A stretch of DNA of 64,000 nucleotides from Candidatus Gastranaerophilales bacterium (GTDB lineage Bacteria > Cyanobacteriota > Vampirovibrionia > Gastranaerophilales > Gastranaerophilaceae), in assembly GCA_944323625.1 (NCBI GenBank), contig CALUTD010000001.1, positions 186,001 to 250,000 of the forward strand, given 5' to 3'. Made by a program: the position numbers and the translations under genes. Of the stretch, positions 42,815 through 52,144 are shown one piece after another. Position 1 is the stretch's first letter, and the number at the start of each line of letters is the position of its first letter. Under the pieces are notes generated by a model that was given only the letters and a program-made list of their open reading frames with translations, had not been told where the DNA came from and did not search any database.

Positions 42815-43572
42815 TTACCAAGGGTAATCATCTTTAATTTCCCATCCGTCGGATAAAATTTTACCGCCGCATGCACGTGAATATTCTACACCACCTTTTT
42901 GAATATTAGCTGTCGTACAATTTTTTTTATTTCCAAATCCTTTTATTCTGCAATTTGTTACATCTATTACAAATTGGAATACATCACGTCCTATTATATT
43001 AGGCTGTTTAGCTCCGTTAAGATCTATCGATAACAGTTGAAGCTTTTGCTTTTTTTCATCTGTTGAATTTAAACTATATGGTCTTATATAAGCATAAAAT
43101 CCGCCGCCATATATAAAGCCCGGAACATTGTAACTTTGACCATAATACACTTTATTGTTTTTGTTTGAAATTGCCCCGTAACCTGTAATATTATATCCGC
43201 ATTTGGACATTGATTTGCATATTTTAGTCACATTCAAATAAGGCTGCCAGTATGATTCAAAATATTTTAAATTATCCTCATAAGTACTTGAAGGTTCAGT
43301 AGCAACCCATTCAGAGCAATTTCCGTTGTTAAACTGAGACATTAAGAGTGCTTGAGAAAAAGTTGAATATGCTTTTTTTAATTGTATTTCTGTTTGTTCT
43401 TTTTGATGTTTTGATACAATTACCGGCACTGTTATTGCTGCAACTATACCAATAACAACTAAAGTAATTAATACTTCAGAAAGCGTAAATGAAAAGTTTT
43501 TAAAAAAGGAAGAAATTTTGAAAACAAGTCCTGTTCTACCCCCCCCCCGTGGCGACTAAATGATTCATACAT
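42815..43572 (-). pseudogene. Phase-variable prepilin gene, OFF in this sequence (10 G)
   Basis: ATG at 43572 has AAAGGAGA upstream. After eight codons (MYESFSRH) comes a run of ten G (43539-43548), followed by TAGAACAG. With ten G the frame ends after 34 codons. With eight or eleven G it reads GGGRTGLVFKISSFF, then a prepilin signal (NFSFTLSEVLITLVVIG) and the whole pilin, with SIDLNGAKQPNIIGRDVFQF and SDGWEIKDDYPW. The downstream frame is intact to the stop. It is listed as a pseudogene only because this copy is out of frame; length switching would restore it. Confidence 0.75.
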
Positions 43573-43643
43573 AATTTTATCTCCTTTTTTGATATATATT
43601 ATAATATATTCTATACTTTTGTAAATACAAATAAAGCGTATTA

Positions 43644-44831
43644 TCAAAATTTTATTTCGGGAAAAACTTCAATACTTCTTTCTAGAATATTATTTATGTA
43701 AGCAATCGTTATACCATAGTTAGTTATCGGTATATTTTGTTTTATTGCGGATTCATAACGATAATTAACTTCTCTGTCATTTAGCATACAACCTCCGCAG
43801 TGTATAACAAGACTGTATTTATCAAGCTTTTCGGGGAATGAAGTTCCTGATGTAAATTCAAAATTTAAATTTTTTCCTGTATATTTTTGAATCCAATTAG
43901 GGAGTTTAACGCTGCCGATATCATCACATTGCCTATGGTGGCTGCAGCCTTCGGAAATCAGTATACAATCATTATCTTTTAATGTTTCGAGAGTTTTTAC
44001 TCCTTTGACCGCATTAAGAAGTATTCCCTTTTTTCTTGCAAAGAGTATGGAAAAAGAAGTTAAATAAATATTTTGCGGGGTCAAATTTGAAATTAATTGA
44101 AATACTTGAGAATCTGTTATGACCAGTTTCGGTTTTATTTTTAAGGCCTTAAGTGCTTTTTCATATTCAAATTCTCTTACAACAACCGAAACTGCCCCTT
44201 TATCAAGCAGTTCTCTCAAAACCTGTTGCTGAGGAAGAATTAATCTGCCTTTTGGAGCGGCAGAATCGATAGGAGTAACAAGAACAACACAGTCGCCGGC
44301 AGAAACTATGCCGTCAATCAGCTTTTTTTCTTCATTCATGGGAATAGAAGCAATAAGTTCTTTTAGTTCTGTTATTTTTGTATTATTTTTTGCGCTAACA
44401 TATATTTCATTTTGTTTGGAGTGTGGCTCTTTTTCGATTAAATCGGCTTTATTATAGGCAATTACATATTTTAAATTCATATTTTGAAAAATGGAAATAA
44501 TCTCTTTTTCCAAACTATTTAATTCTTTTGAAGCATCCGTAACTAAAATTGCAATATCTGTTTTTCTTAAAACCTGTTTTGTTTTTTCTATTCTCAAGTT
44601 ACCCAATTCTCCTGTGTCATCAAGTCCCGGAGTATCTATAATTGTAACGGGACCTAATGGCAAAAGTTCCATTGATTTATATACAGGGTCTGTTGTTGTG
44701 CCTTTTATATCGGAAACTATAGAAATGTTTTGGGCTGTTATTGCATTTACCAGGCTTGATTTTCCTGCATTTCGCAGCCCGAAAAAACCTATATGAATTC
44801 TCTGTGATTTTGGCGTTAAATTTAATTCCAT
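43644..44831 (-). CDS. hydF: [FeFe]-hydrogenase maturation GTPase HydF
   Basis: The 395-residue protein has an N-terminal GTPase domain (GLRNAGKSSLVNAI, DTPGLDD, NKAD), a dimerisation domain, and a C-terminal FeS domain with CSHHRQCDDIG and HCGGCM, whose three Cys (plus nearby His) bind a [4Fe-4S] cluster. HydF is the scaffold that transfers the di-iron subcluster to hydrogenase. The hydrogenase itself and HydE/HydG are not in the window. TATAAT lies six bases before the ATG, with no ribosome site. Confidence 0.93.
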   Translation of the reverse strand: MELNLTPKSQRIHIGFFGLRNAGKSSLVNAITAQNISIVSDIKGTTTDPVYKSMELLPLGPVTIIDTPGLDDTGELGNLRIEKTKQVLRKTDIAILVTDASKELNSLEKEIISIFQNMNLKYVIAYNKADLIEKEPHSKQNEIYVSAKNNTKITELKELIASIPMNEEKKLIDGIVSAGDCVVLVTPIDSAAPKGRLILPQQQVLRELLDKGAVSVVVREFEYEKALKALKIKPKLVITDSQVFQLISNLTPQNIYLTSFSILFARKKGILLNAVKGVKTLETLKDNDCILISEGCSHHRQCDDIGSVKLPNWIQKYTGKNLNFEFTSGTSFPEKLDKYSLVIHCGGCMLNDREVNYRYESAIKQNIPITNYGITIAYINNILERSIEVFPEIKF

Positions 44832-44908
44832 AAACTAATTATATAACATATATAAAAAATTTAACTTTAAATTAAGTTTAGACTATAATTATAAAGTCAG
44901 GTAGAATT

Positions 44909-46555
44909 ATGAAAAAACTTAATAAAACATTATTAATAATAGCAATTATCTTTACGGGATTTATAAATCAGGCATGGGCTGCAGATAATTATATTCCGGT
45001 AAGAGTCGGAATTAGCGATACAAAGTTTAAAAATTATTTATTTGATTCAATTGAGTTTAATAATGCAAATGAGCTTTATATTATGGATTCGGCAACTGGA
45101 TATTCTCTTCAGTATTTGTATGATGCAAATACAATAAAAGTTGTAATGTCAAACGGATTATTTAAAATCTATACAGACGGAAAACTTACTGCGGAGAATT
45201 TGGAAGGTCCTGTTTTTATAAGGCCAAAGGATAATTGTTTTATATCGATTAAGGATTTAAAAAGAAAAGGAAAACAGGCTTTATACAGGGGGTATATTGA
45301 ACTTAAAAAGAGCACAAAAAATCCTGAAAAGTTTGCAATAGTTAATGTATTGAGCTTAAAAAAATATTTGCAGGGTGTAGTTCCGAATGAAATGCCGGTA
45401 AGATTCGGGCTTGAAGCATTAAAGGCTCAAACAGTTGCTGCAAGAAACTATGCCGTTACTCCGAGAGTAAAAGCTTATGAAGAATTTGATTTGTGTGATT
45501 CCGTGGCATGTCAGGTTTATTTTGGCGCTAACACGGAAGATGAACTTTCTGATAGAGCTATAGAAGAAACTAACGGAATATTGGCCCTGGATAAAGAAAA
45601 TAATCCGATACTTGCACTATACAGTTCAACAGCAGGAGGATATACGGAAAGTTATGAATATGCTTTTTCAGACCCAAAAACGAAAATATTTCCGTCAATG
45701 CATTTGGATTATATGATTGCAACCCCTGATAATAAAGAATTTCCACCGCTAAATGCGGAGGAAAAAGCTTATGAGTTTTATACCTCAACACCTGAAGCTT
45801 TTGATGATGTTTCACCTTATTACAGATGGACAAAAGAATGGAGTCTTGCCGAACTGGAACAAGTATTATCCAAAACATTGGTTACACAGTCCAAAACAGG
45901 GTTTATAACACCGCAACTGACAGATGAAAAAGATTTTGGCAAACTTGAAGAAATTAATGTATTGGAAAGAGGAAATTCAGGAAAAATTATCACCCTTGAA
46001 ATTAAAACAGATAAAAATACATTTATAGTCCAAAAAGAACTTGTAATTAGAAGATGTTTTCAAAAAAACGGAATTTCTCTTCCGAGTGCAAATTTTGTAA
46101 TAACAAAAACTTTTGAAAATGAAAAACCGGTTTATAAGTTTTTTGGCGGAGGCTTTGGTCACGGAGTTGGTTTAAGTCAGTGGGGTGCAGGCAAAATGGC
46201 TTCTTTAGGGTTCACATTTGATGAAATATTGCAGCATTATTATAATGGTATAAAACTTGCAACTATTTCAGTTAAAATAAGAGGAAATAACCAATTTACA
46301 GACCAAATATTTTATACCTCAAACGAAGATGCCAAAATAGTTATTGAAAACCCTGACAAAATTAAAAAAATTCAAATAGTTGTAAATAAAAAAGAGTTAA
46401 ATATAAAATTAAAAGAAAATCAAACCGTAGTTGACATTTCAAAATATCTTGAAAAAGGTGTTAATAAAATATCATATAAAATAACGGATGAAGATGCTGA
46501 TTATACAAAATCAATTTTAGCTTCTGTTATAGTAAAAGAGGCTAAACATGACTAA
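44909..46555 (+). CDS. SpoIID/LytB-family cell-wall protein
   Basis: The 548-residue protein has a signal peptide (MKKLNKTLLIIAIIFTGFIN), a SpoIID domain with VPNEMP...LEALKAQTVAARNYA, and a GFGHGVGLSQWGAGKMA motif. SpoIID is a lytic transglycosylase acting on denuded glycan in sporulation; homologues in non-sporulating bacteria are common. The C-terminal 110 residues (about 440-548) are a beta-rich extra domain. It overlaps murJ by eight bases and so is probably coupled to lipid II export. Confidence 0.8.
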   Translation: MKKLNKTLLIIAIIFTGFINQAWAADNYIPVRVGISDTKFKNYLFDSIEFNNANELYIMDSATGYSLQYLYDANTIKVVMSNGLFKIYTDGKLTAENLEGPVFIRPKDNCFISIKDLKRKGKQALYRGYIELKKSTKNPEKFAIVNVLSLKKYLQGVVPNEMPVRFGLEALKAQTVAARNYAVTPRVKAYEEFDLCDSVACQVYFGANTEDELSDRAIEETNGILALDKENNPILALYSSTAGGYTESYEYAFSDPKTKIFPSMHLDYMIATPDNKEFPPLNAEEKAYEFYTSTPEAFDDVSPYYRWTKEWSLAELEQVLSKTLVTQSKTGFITPQLTDEKDFGKLEEINVLERGNSGKIITLEIKTDKNTFIVQKELVIRRCFQKNGISLPSANFVITKTFENEKPVYKFFGGGFGHGVGLSQWGAGKMASLGFTFDEILQHYYNGIKLATISVKIRGNNQFTDQIFYTSNEDAKIVIENPDKIKKIQIVVNKKELNIKLKENQTVVDISKYLEKGVNKISYKITDEDADYTKSILASVIVKEAKHD

Positions 46556-48125
46556 AGGTACTTCATTATTAAAAGCTGCGTGGATTATTGCTTTTGTAAC
46601 AATAGTATCTAAATTTGTGGGTTTTCTAAGGGATATATTTATAGCGAAATATTATGGTGCGGGTTTAGTATCCGATGCATATTTTTATGCATATCAGATA
46701 CCATCTTTAGCAATTATATTAATAGGAGGAGTAGGCGGTCCTTTCCACAGTGCAACGGTTAGTGTTTTTGCAAAACTTGTAAATCCTGATGATAAAATGC
46801 CTTCAGAAAAAGTTAATAAACTTTTTAATACCTTTCTTACAGCTTCTTTCCTGGTTTTTGCGTTTTTATCTATAATAATATTTATTTTTTCAGAACAGAT
46901 ATTAAATTTCATAATACACAGCAATAATTATCAACTTGTAGAATTGGCAAGCAGCCATTTAAGAATAATGACTCCCGTTATTTTAATCGGCGGGATAATA
47001 GGTATCTATTACGGGCTTTTGGTCACATACAGGTCCTTTTTGCTTCCCAATATTTCCCCTGTAATGGTAAGTTTAAGTATAATTGTTATATTGGCATTAT
47101 CTCGCGGGGATAAATTCGGAACATACCTTGCAGTAGCGACAACAATAGGTGCTCTACTTCAATTTTTGGTTCAAGTTCCCGGGGTAAGAAAACTCGGTTT
47201 CAAAATAAAACCAAATTTTGACTTTAAAAATAATCCTGAATTTAAAAATCTTGTTGAACTTGTATTTCCTGCCGCTTTGAGTTCAACAATAGGTCAAATT
47301 TATGTTTATGTCGATATGTTCTTTGCTTCACAATTAAGAGAAGGCGCCTGGACAGCAATAGGCTATGCAAACAGAATATTTCAGTTTCCGGTAGGAATAC
47401 TTATGGCGGCATTTCTTGTTCCGTTATTTCCCGTTTTTTCAAAGTTAGTGGGTGAAAAAAGATACGATGAAGTTAAATATTACTTCCATAAAGGAGTTGG
47501 TTTTTTAAATTTTATAGCTATTCCGGTTTTGTTTGGGATAATATTACTATCTTATGATGTTATACAGCTTGTATTTCAAAGGGGAGAATTTGACTCCGAG
47601 GCAACATATATGGTTTCACAAGCATTGATATTTCTTTCTTTTGCCATAATTCCTTATGTATTTAGGGATTCAATAACAAGAATATTTTATTCGTTTAATG
47701 ATTCAAAAACTCCTTTTATTGTTGCCTTTTCATCTATAATTTTAAAGTTTATATTGAACGCATTATTTATAAAAACAATGGGTATAGCTGCAATAACTCT
47801 TTCAACCTCTTTGGTAACTCTGTTTAATGCCGCTTTATTAGGGGTTATATTGCTCAAAAGAATAAATCTTAATTATAAAATATATTTTAAAAATTTGTTT
47901 AAAATTCTTTTTGCCGCAATGTGCGCATTCTCATTAAATTTTATAATATACATTTTTTGGAATGTACAAGAAGGAAGCTGGTTCATATTGGCATTTAAGA
48001 CTTTTTGTATGATTATACTTTGTATGAGTTTTTATTTATTATTCTCATTACTATTTAAAATAGAATATGCAGGTGAGTTAATTGAAAGAACAAAAAACTA
48101 TATTAAACAAAAATTCATTCGTTGA
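46548..48125 (+). CDS. murJ: Lipid II flippase MurJ
   Basis: The 525-residue protein has about 14 membrane segments and MurJ motifs: ATIVSKFVGFLRD at the N-terminus, SDAYFYAYQIPSL, and QFPVGILMAAFLVPLFP. It moves the peptidoglycan precursor lipid II across the membrane. Together with the SpoIID-like gene it forms a cell-wall pair; tsaC overlaps its end. Confidence 0.92.
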   Translation: MTKGTSLLKAAWIIAFVTIVSKFVGFLRDIFIAKYYGAGLVSDAYFYAYQIPSLAIILIGGVGGPFHSATVSVFAKLVNPDDKMPSEKVNKLFNTFLTASFLVFAFLSIIIFIFSEQILNFIIHSNNYQLVELASSHLRIMTPVILIGGIIGIYYGLLVTYRSFLLPNISPVMVSLSIIVILALSRGDKFGTYLAVATTIGALLQFLVQVPGVRKLGFKIKPNFDFKNNPEFKNLVELVFPAALSSTIGQIYVYVDMFFASQLREGAWTAIGYANRIFQFPVGILMAAFLVPLFPVFSKLVGEKRYDEVKYYFHKGVGFLNFIAIPVLFGIILLSYDVIQLVFQRGEFDSEATYMVSQALIFLSFAIIPYVFRDSITRIFYSFNDSKTPFIVAFSSIILKFILNALFIKTMGIAAITLSTSLVTLFNAALLGVILLKRINLNYKIYFKNLFKILFAAMCAFSLNFIIYIFWNVQEGSWFILAFKTFCMIILCMSFYLLFSLLFKIEYAGELIERTKNYIKQKFIR

Positions 48126-48705
48126 AAAATTGAATACAGATTTAAAAAACGGAGCTGTAATAGCTTTTGTGACTGATACGGTATGGGGTTTGGGATGTCT
48201 GCCGTCAAGTGAAAAAGGAGTTGACCGTATATATGAAATAAAAGACCGCGACAGATCAAAACCTTTGATTCTAATGTCAGACAATAAAGAAAAATTATTT
48301 CCTTATATAAAATCAACCAATATAAAAGCAAAAGAACTTGCCGATAAATATTTCCCCGGTGCTCTTACAATAGTATCAGAAAAATCGGATTTAACACCAA
48401 ATTATATAACATCAGGTTATCCAACAGTGGGAATAAGAGTTCCTAATAACAAATTTTTTAAATTGTTATGCCAAAAAATAGAAGGAGGTGTTTTGGCAAC
48501 AACAAGTGCAAATTTATCGGGGCATTCATCTGCCAAAACCTATGAAGAGGCTAAAAATTCAATCGGCAGTATGGTTGATCACGTATTTGATGATTATGGT
48601 TTTATGTGTAAAGGGCTAGAATCAACTGTTGTTTTGGTTAATGATAATATTAAATATAAAATACTTAGGCAAGGAGCCATTGTTTTGGATTTTGACTCTC
48701 ATTGA
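48082..48705 (+). CDS. tsaC: Threonylcarbamoyl-AMP synthase
   Basis: The 207-residue protein is of the Sua5/YrdC/TsaC family: AFVTDTVWGLGC, KDRDRSKPLILM, YFPGALTIV and a TTSANLSGHSSA motif. It makes threonylcarbamoyl-AMP, used for t6A37 in ANN-decoding tRNAs. The chosen start is a TTG at 48082 with AGGTGAG upstream, giving a 44-base overlap with murJ. Confidence 0.9.
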   Translation: MKEQKTILNKNSFVEKLNTDLKNGAVIAFVTDTVWGLGCLPSSEKGVDRIYEIKDRDRSKPLILMSDNKEKLFPYIKSTNIKAKELADKYFPGALTIVSEKSDLTPNYITSGYPTVGIRVPNNKFFKLLCQKIEGGVLATTSANLSGHSSAKTYEEAKNSIGSMVDHVFDDYGFMCKGLESTVVLVNDNIKYKILRQGAIVLDFDSH

Positions 48706-48712
48706 AAATAAA

Positions 48713-49540
48713 CTAATCTTTTATTGCGGATAATGGAACTTTTATTACGTCCCCAGCATAAAGATATGTACCTGTATAGTCTTTATATGCATGTCCATCA
48801 TAACCATTATATTCATAGTTAAAACCAATATCATTATGTTCTCTTATTGCTTTATCTTTTATATTGAATAAATCTTTAAAATTTTCAACATTAATAGAAC
48901 CATTATAAATTTCACTTATTTCTTCCGGCAGGTCTTCAGACGGTTCAAGTATTGTAAAATAGACCATTTTACCATCAGTATATGCAGAGGCTATACTATT
49001 CTGAATAAATTTTGTATGTTCTAAATCACTTATGCTATCTTCAATATTTTGTCTTTTTTTATCAGAAAGTTTTGAAGAATACAATTCTTTTTTTAATTCT
49101 TCTATTTTATCATTAAGCGCATCATAAGCTGCTGGAATTCGTATTTCTTCGTTATTTTCAAGTTCTGATTCTTCTTCTACATTATTATAGGCAAGAATAG
49201 CTTCTTCATTAATATCATAAATATCCGCTATATCAGATATAGATGTATTTGTAGAATCAAAAGGAATTACAACAGGTTTAACATTATCTGCATTATGAGA
49301 TAAACAAGAATTTAAACCGCCTGTCAAAACAACTCCTAAAATAAATGTTTTTAAAGGTGTAGGTATTAGAACCTGTTTTTTCTTTTGCGGTTTTTTGTTA
49401 TTAGAAACAAATTTATCATCATAAACAGGTCTTGATACTGGTCTTTGTACAGACCTATGGCTTTGCGCCTGAATCGGTCTATTTTTATAATTGTGATGTA
49501 CTTGTCTTTGAGAACCAAATGAAACTGAAGATATATTCAT
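48713..49540 (-). CDS. LysM-like surface protein with lineage-type N-terminus
   Basis: The 275-residue protein starts at ATG 49540 (GAAAGGTT upstream); a longer frame to 49630 lacks a site. It opens MNISSVSFGSQRQ, a short pattern I associate with this lineage. One membrane segment (about 85-108: LKTFILGVVLTGGLNSCL) is followed by two LysM-like repeats (ISDIADIYDINEEAILAYNN...IRIPA, quoted as ISDIADIYDINEEAILAYNN) and a C-terminal one ending in GDVIKVPLSAI. It probably binds peptidoglycan. Confidence 0.55.
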   Translation of the reverse strand: MNISSVSFGSQRQVHHNYKNRPIQAQSHRSVQRPVSRPVYDDKFVSNNKKPQKKKQVLIPTPLKTFILGVVLTGGLNSCLSHNADNVKPVVIPFDSTNTSISDIADIYDINEEAILAYNNVEEESELENNEEIRIPAAYDALNDKIEELKKELYSSKLSDKKRQNIEDSISDLEHTKFIQNSIASAYTDGKMVYFTILEPSEDLPEEISEIYNGSINVENFKDLFNIKDKAIREHNDIGFNYEYNGYDGHAYKDYTGTYLYAGDVIKVPLSAIKD

Positions 49541-49710
49541 ATTAAACCTTTCTATTTTTTCAAATTCAATTAAGAAATGTGAATAATCATAATTGATAAA
49601 TAAAGTATTTTTATTTACATATTTTAACATTTAAATAAAATTTTCTAAAGATTTATACATAAATGCCGATAAACCGACATGTAACACCATAACCAAAAAG
49701 GAGTGTCAGT

Positions 49711-52098
49711 ATGAGCTTGGATTTCAACAATATTGTAAATTTGTTAAAAAATGGAAAAATTGACCTAAATAAATTAAAAGATGGGGAAGGAGAAAACAAC
49801 ACGCCTTTTTATAGTGCAAGAGCAATAAATTCACTTGGAAAAACTACCGATGTTAATTCTATATGGAATGAATCAGGCGATGGATACAATGAAAACTTAA
49901 TGGATCGGGAAAGTTTTGTGGATTCTTTGTATAATGATGATGGTATTAATGCATATTCAAGAGAAGAATTGGGACAAATTTATGACCTTGTAAGTGCTTT
50001 TGACGGTGCTGAAGGTTTGACGGGAGAAGAACTTGAAAAACTTGCTTCATTTGATGGTAATGGTGATAAGTTAAATGCAAAAGATATAAATGATTTTTTA
50101 GAAGCATTGGAAACAGAATCTGAAAAAGCAAAAGTTGCAGAAGATGCTGCCTCTGAGGAAACAACAGATCAGGCTGCACAACCGGCAGCAGCTTTGGCAG
50201 AGGCAAATGCCGGTGCAGCAGCTTCAGCAAAAGTTTCTGACAATACGTATGATGATTCGGGAATTGACCGTACTTCTTTTCCCTATAAGACAGCAGAAGG
50301 TGAAGATATAGGGCCGAATATTACTGCTCCCGTTGATTCGGAAGCGATATTTCAGGTTGATGACAGAATCAAAGCAGATGAAAATAATCAAAGATATGTA
50401 AATGTTGAATCTTGGAGCAGCAATGACGATTCAAATAATTGTTTATCAAGGATTATAAATAACAGTTATGATTTGGAAGCAATGGGCATTGAACTCTATA
50501 GCGAAGAATACTATGCGTTAGAAAAAGCCGTGATGGATGCAAACCCTGAAATATACGGAACAGAAGATGGCGGATGGCGTAAAGAAGTCGGCGGGATAGG
50601 CCGTCATAATGCCGTAATTTATACTAATGATAAAGTTTTCTTACCTGATTGGGAAGGAACCGGCGCAGCGGATGAAGCTGATGGAACGGACAATCAAACA
50701 ACTGCTGCAAGTGATGCTGCAGCGGCTTGTGAAGGCGGAACAAGTGGTACTAATAGTTCAGGTGAATGTTCATCAAACGGTGGGTCAACCTCAAGCAGTA
50801 CATCAACAACAGAATGTCCGACTGTTCCATCAGGAGATATTGATATAAATAATATTCCAAATGGCGGTGCCGTAAACACTACAACCTCAGACGGGTCATC
50901 AATGACAATTATTAATAATGGTGACGGAGATGTTAATGCGATTGATGATAATTCCGGTGTCGCCGTAAACGGAGATAATAATGTTGTAAATATTGATTTA
51001 TCCGATAACAGTGTACGAGAAGAACTTATAAATAACGGTGTTATTCAGATTGCAGATGACGGAAGCTACATTTTTAACGGTGATGCATTTCAACAATACA
51101 TAAACGGAGATGGAAATATAATTGGCGATCATAGCGGAAATACCATTTATAATATAACAGACAGTTCAAGAACGGATAATTCCAGAACCGACAACTCTTA
51201 TACCGATAATTCAAGAACGTATAATGATAATTCAAAGACATATAACGACAACTCAACAACAAATATTGATAACTCAACAACGAATATTGATAATTCGGTT
51301 ACAAACAATATAAATATAACAATAGTGGTTAATCCGGCACCGACTCCTCCAGATCCTCCCACACCACCTGATGATGACTGCGATGAACCTGAGGAAGATA
51401 TCCCGACTGATGAAGATGAACCGAAATTGCCGGATTTGCCTTCAGATGATGATACAAAGCCTACACCACCAATGGATGATGATACAAATCCTACACCACC
51501 GCCGGATGATGATATAAACTATGGTGAAGAGGTAGATGTTGTTGAGCCCAAACCACCGCAAGATACTGATACTTCGACAACAGAGCCTGATAAACCAACA
51601 ACTGAACCGGACAAGCCTACAACGGAACCTGATGAACCTTGTGATGACAACCCGTCAGAAGATATACCAACAACAGAGCCTGAGCCCGAACTACCTTCAG
51701 GTGATGAAACACCAACAGTTCCGGTAACACCTGAAGAACCTGAAATTCCGGAAACAGACACTGAACCTGATACTCCTTCGGCAGACACAGAAACTGAAGT
51801 ACCACCGGCAGATACGGAGCCTGATACTCCGCCATGCGACGATACGGCTTCTGAAGATGTAATAGTAGAAGAACAAGTGCCTTCATTTGATACGGCAGCA
51901 TACTCAGAGCCTGACTACAACAGTTCATACTCTGAACCTTCATACGAAACACCGGCATACTCAGAGCCTGATTACGGCAGTTCAGATTCTGAACCTTTAT
52001 ATGATGCACCAACATATTCAGAGCCTGATTACGGCAGTTCAGATTATACCGGCGGAAGTGAAGAAGATGTATCAGAACCCGAAGAATGGAACGGATAA
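49711..52098 (+). CDS. Large acidic, repetitive surface-type protein
   Basis: The 795-residue protein has three parts. Residues 1-140 are helical with an EF-hand or dockerin-like loop (FDGNGDKLNAKD). Residues about 215-310 have a LysM-like pattern (LEKAVMDANPEIYG...). A Ser/Thr/Asn-rich region then includes DNS-type repeats (DNSRTDNSYTDNSRTY) and long Pro/Thr/Glu/Asp stretches, with a SEPDYGSSDY repeat near the end. Low-complexity acidic repeats and no signal peptide suggest export by an unusual route or a cytosolic role. Function unknown. Confidence 0.55.
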   Translation: MSLDFNNIVNLLKNGKIDLNKLKDGEGENNTPFYSARAINSLGKTTDVNSIWNESGDGYNENLMDRESFVDSLYNDDGINAYSREELGQIYDLVSAFDGAEGLTGEELEKLASFDGNGDKLNAKDINDFLEALETESEKAKVAEDAASEETTDQAAQPAAALAEANAGAAASAKVSDNTYDDSGIDRTSFPYKTAEGEDIGPNITAPVDSEAIFQVDDRIKADENNQRYVNVESWSSNDDSNNCLSRIINNSYDLEAMGIELYSEEYYALEKAVMDANPEIYGTEDGGWRKEVGGIGRHNAVIYTNDKVFLPDWEGTGAADEADGTDNQTTAASDAAAACEGGTSGTNSSGECSSNGGSTSSSTSTTECPTVPSGDIDINNIPNGGAVNTTTSDGSSMTIINNGDGDVNAIDDNSGVAVNGDNNVVNIDLSDNSVREELINNGVIQIADDGSYIFNGDAFQQYINGDGNIIGDHSGNTIYNITDSSRTDNSRTDNSYTDNSRTYNDNSKTYNDNSTTNIDNSTTNIDNSVTNNINITIVVNPAPTPPDPPTPPDDDCDEPEEDIPTDEDEPKLPDLPSDDDTKPTPPMDDDTNPTPPPDDDINYGEEVDVVEPKPPQDTDTSTTEPDKPTTEPDKPTTEPDEPCDDNPSEDIPTTEPEPELPSGDETPTVPVTPEEPEIPETDTEPDTPSADTETEVPPADTEPDTPPCDDTASEDVIVEEQVPSFDTAAYSEPDYNSSYSEPSYETPAYSEPDYGSSDSEPLYDAPTYSEPDYGSSDYTGGSEEDVSEPEEWNG

Positions 52099-52107
52099 AT
52101 ATAATTC

Positions 52108-52140
52108 AAAACACCGAAGTTTTTAACTTCGGTGTTTTTT
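52108..52140 (+). terminator. Rho-independent terminator
   Basis: AAACACCGAAGTT and AACTTCGGTGTTT form a 13-bp stem with a three-base loop, then a T run. It is about ten bases after the stop at 52098. Confidence 0.9.
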
Positions 52141-52144
52141 AGTT

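Noticed and set aside
51519-51788. Ser/Gly-rich minus-strand frame opposite the acidic repeat protein
   Set aside because: It mirrors the Pro/Thr/Glu codons of the real gene and has no ribosome site.
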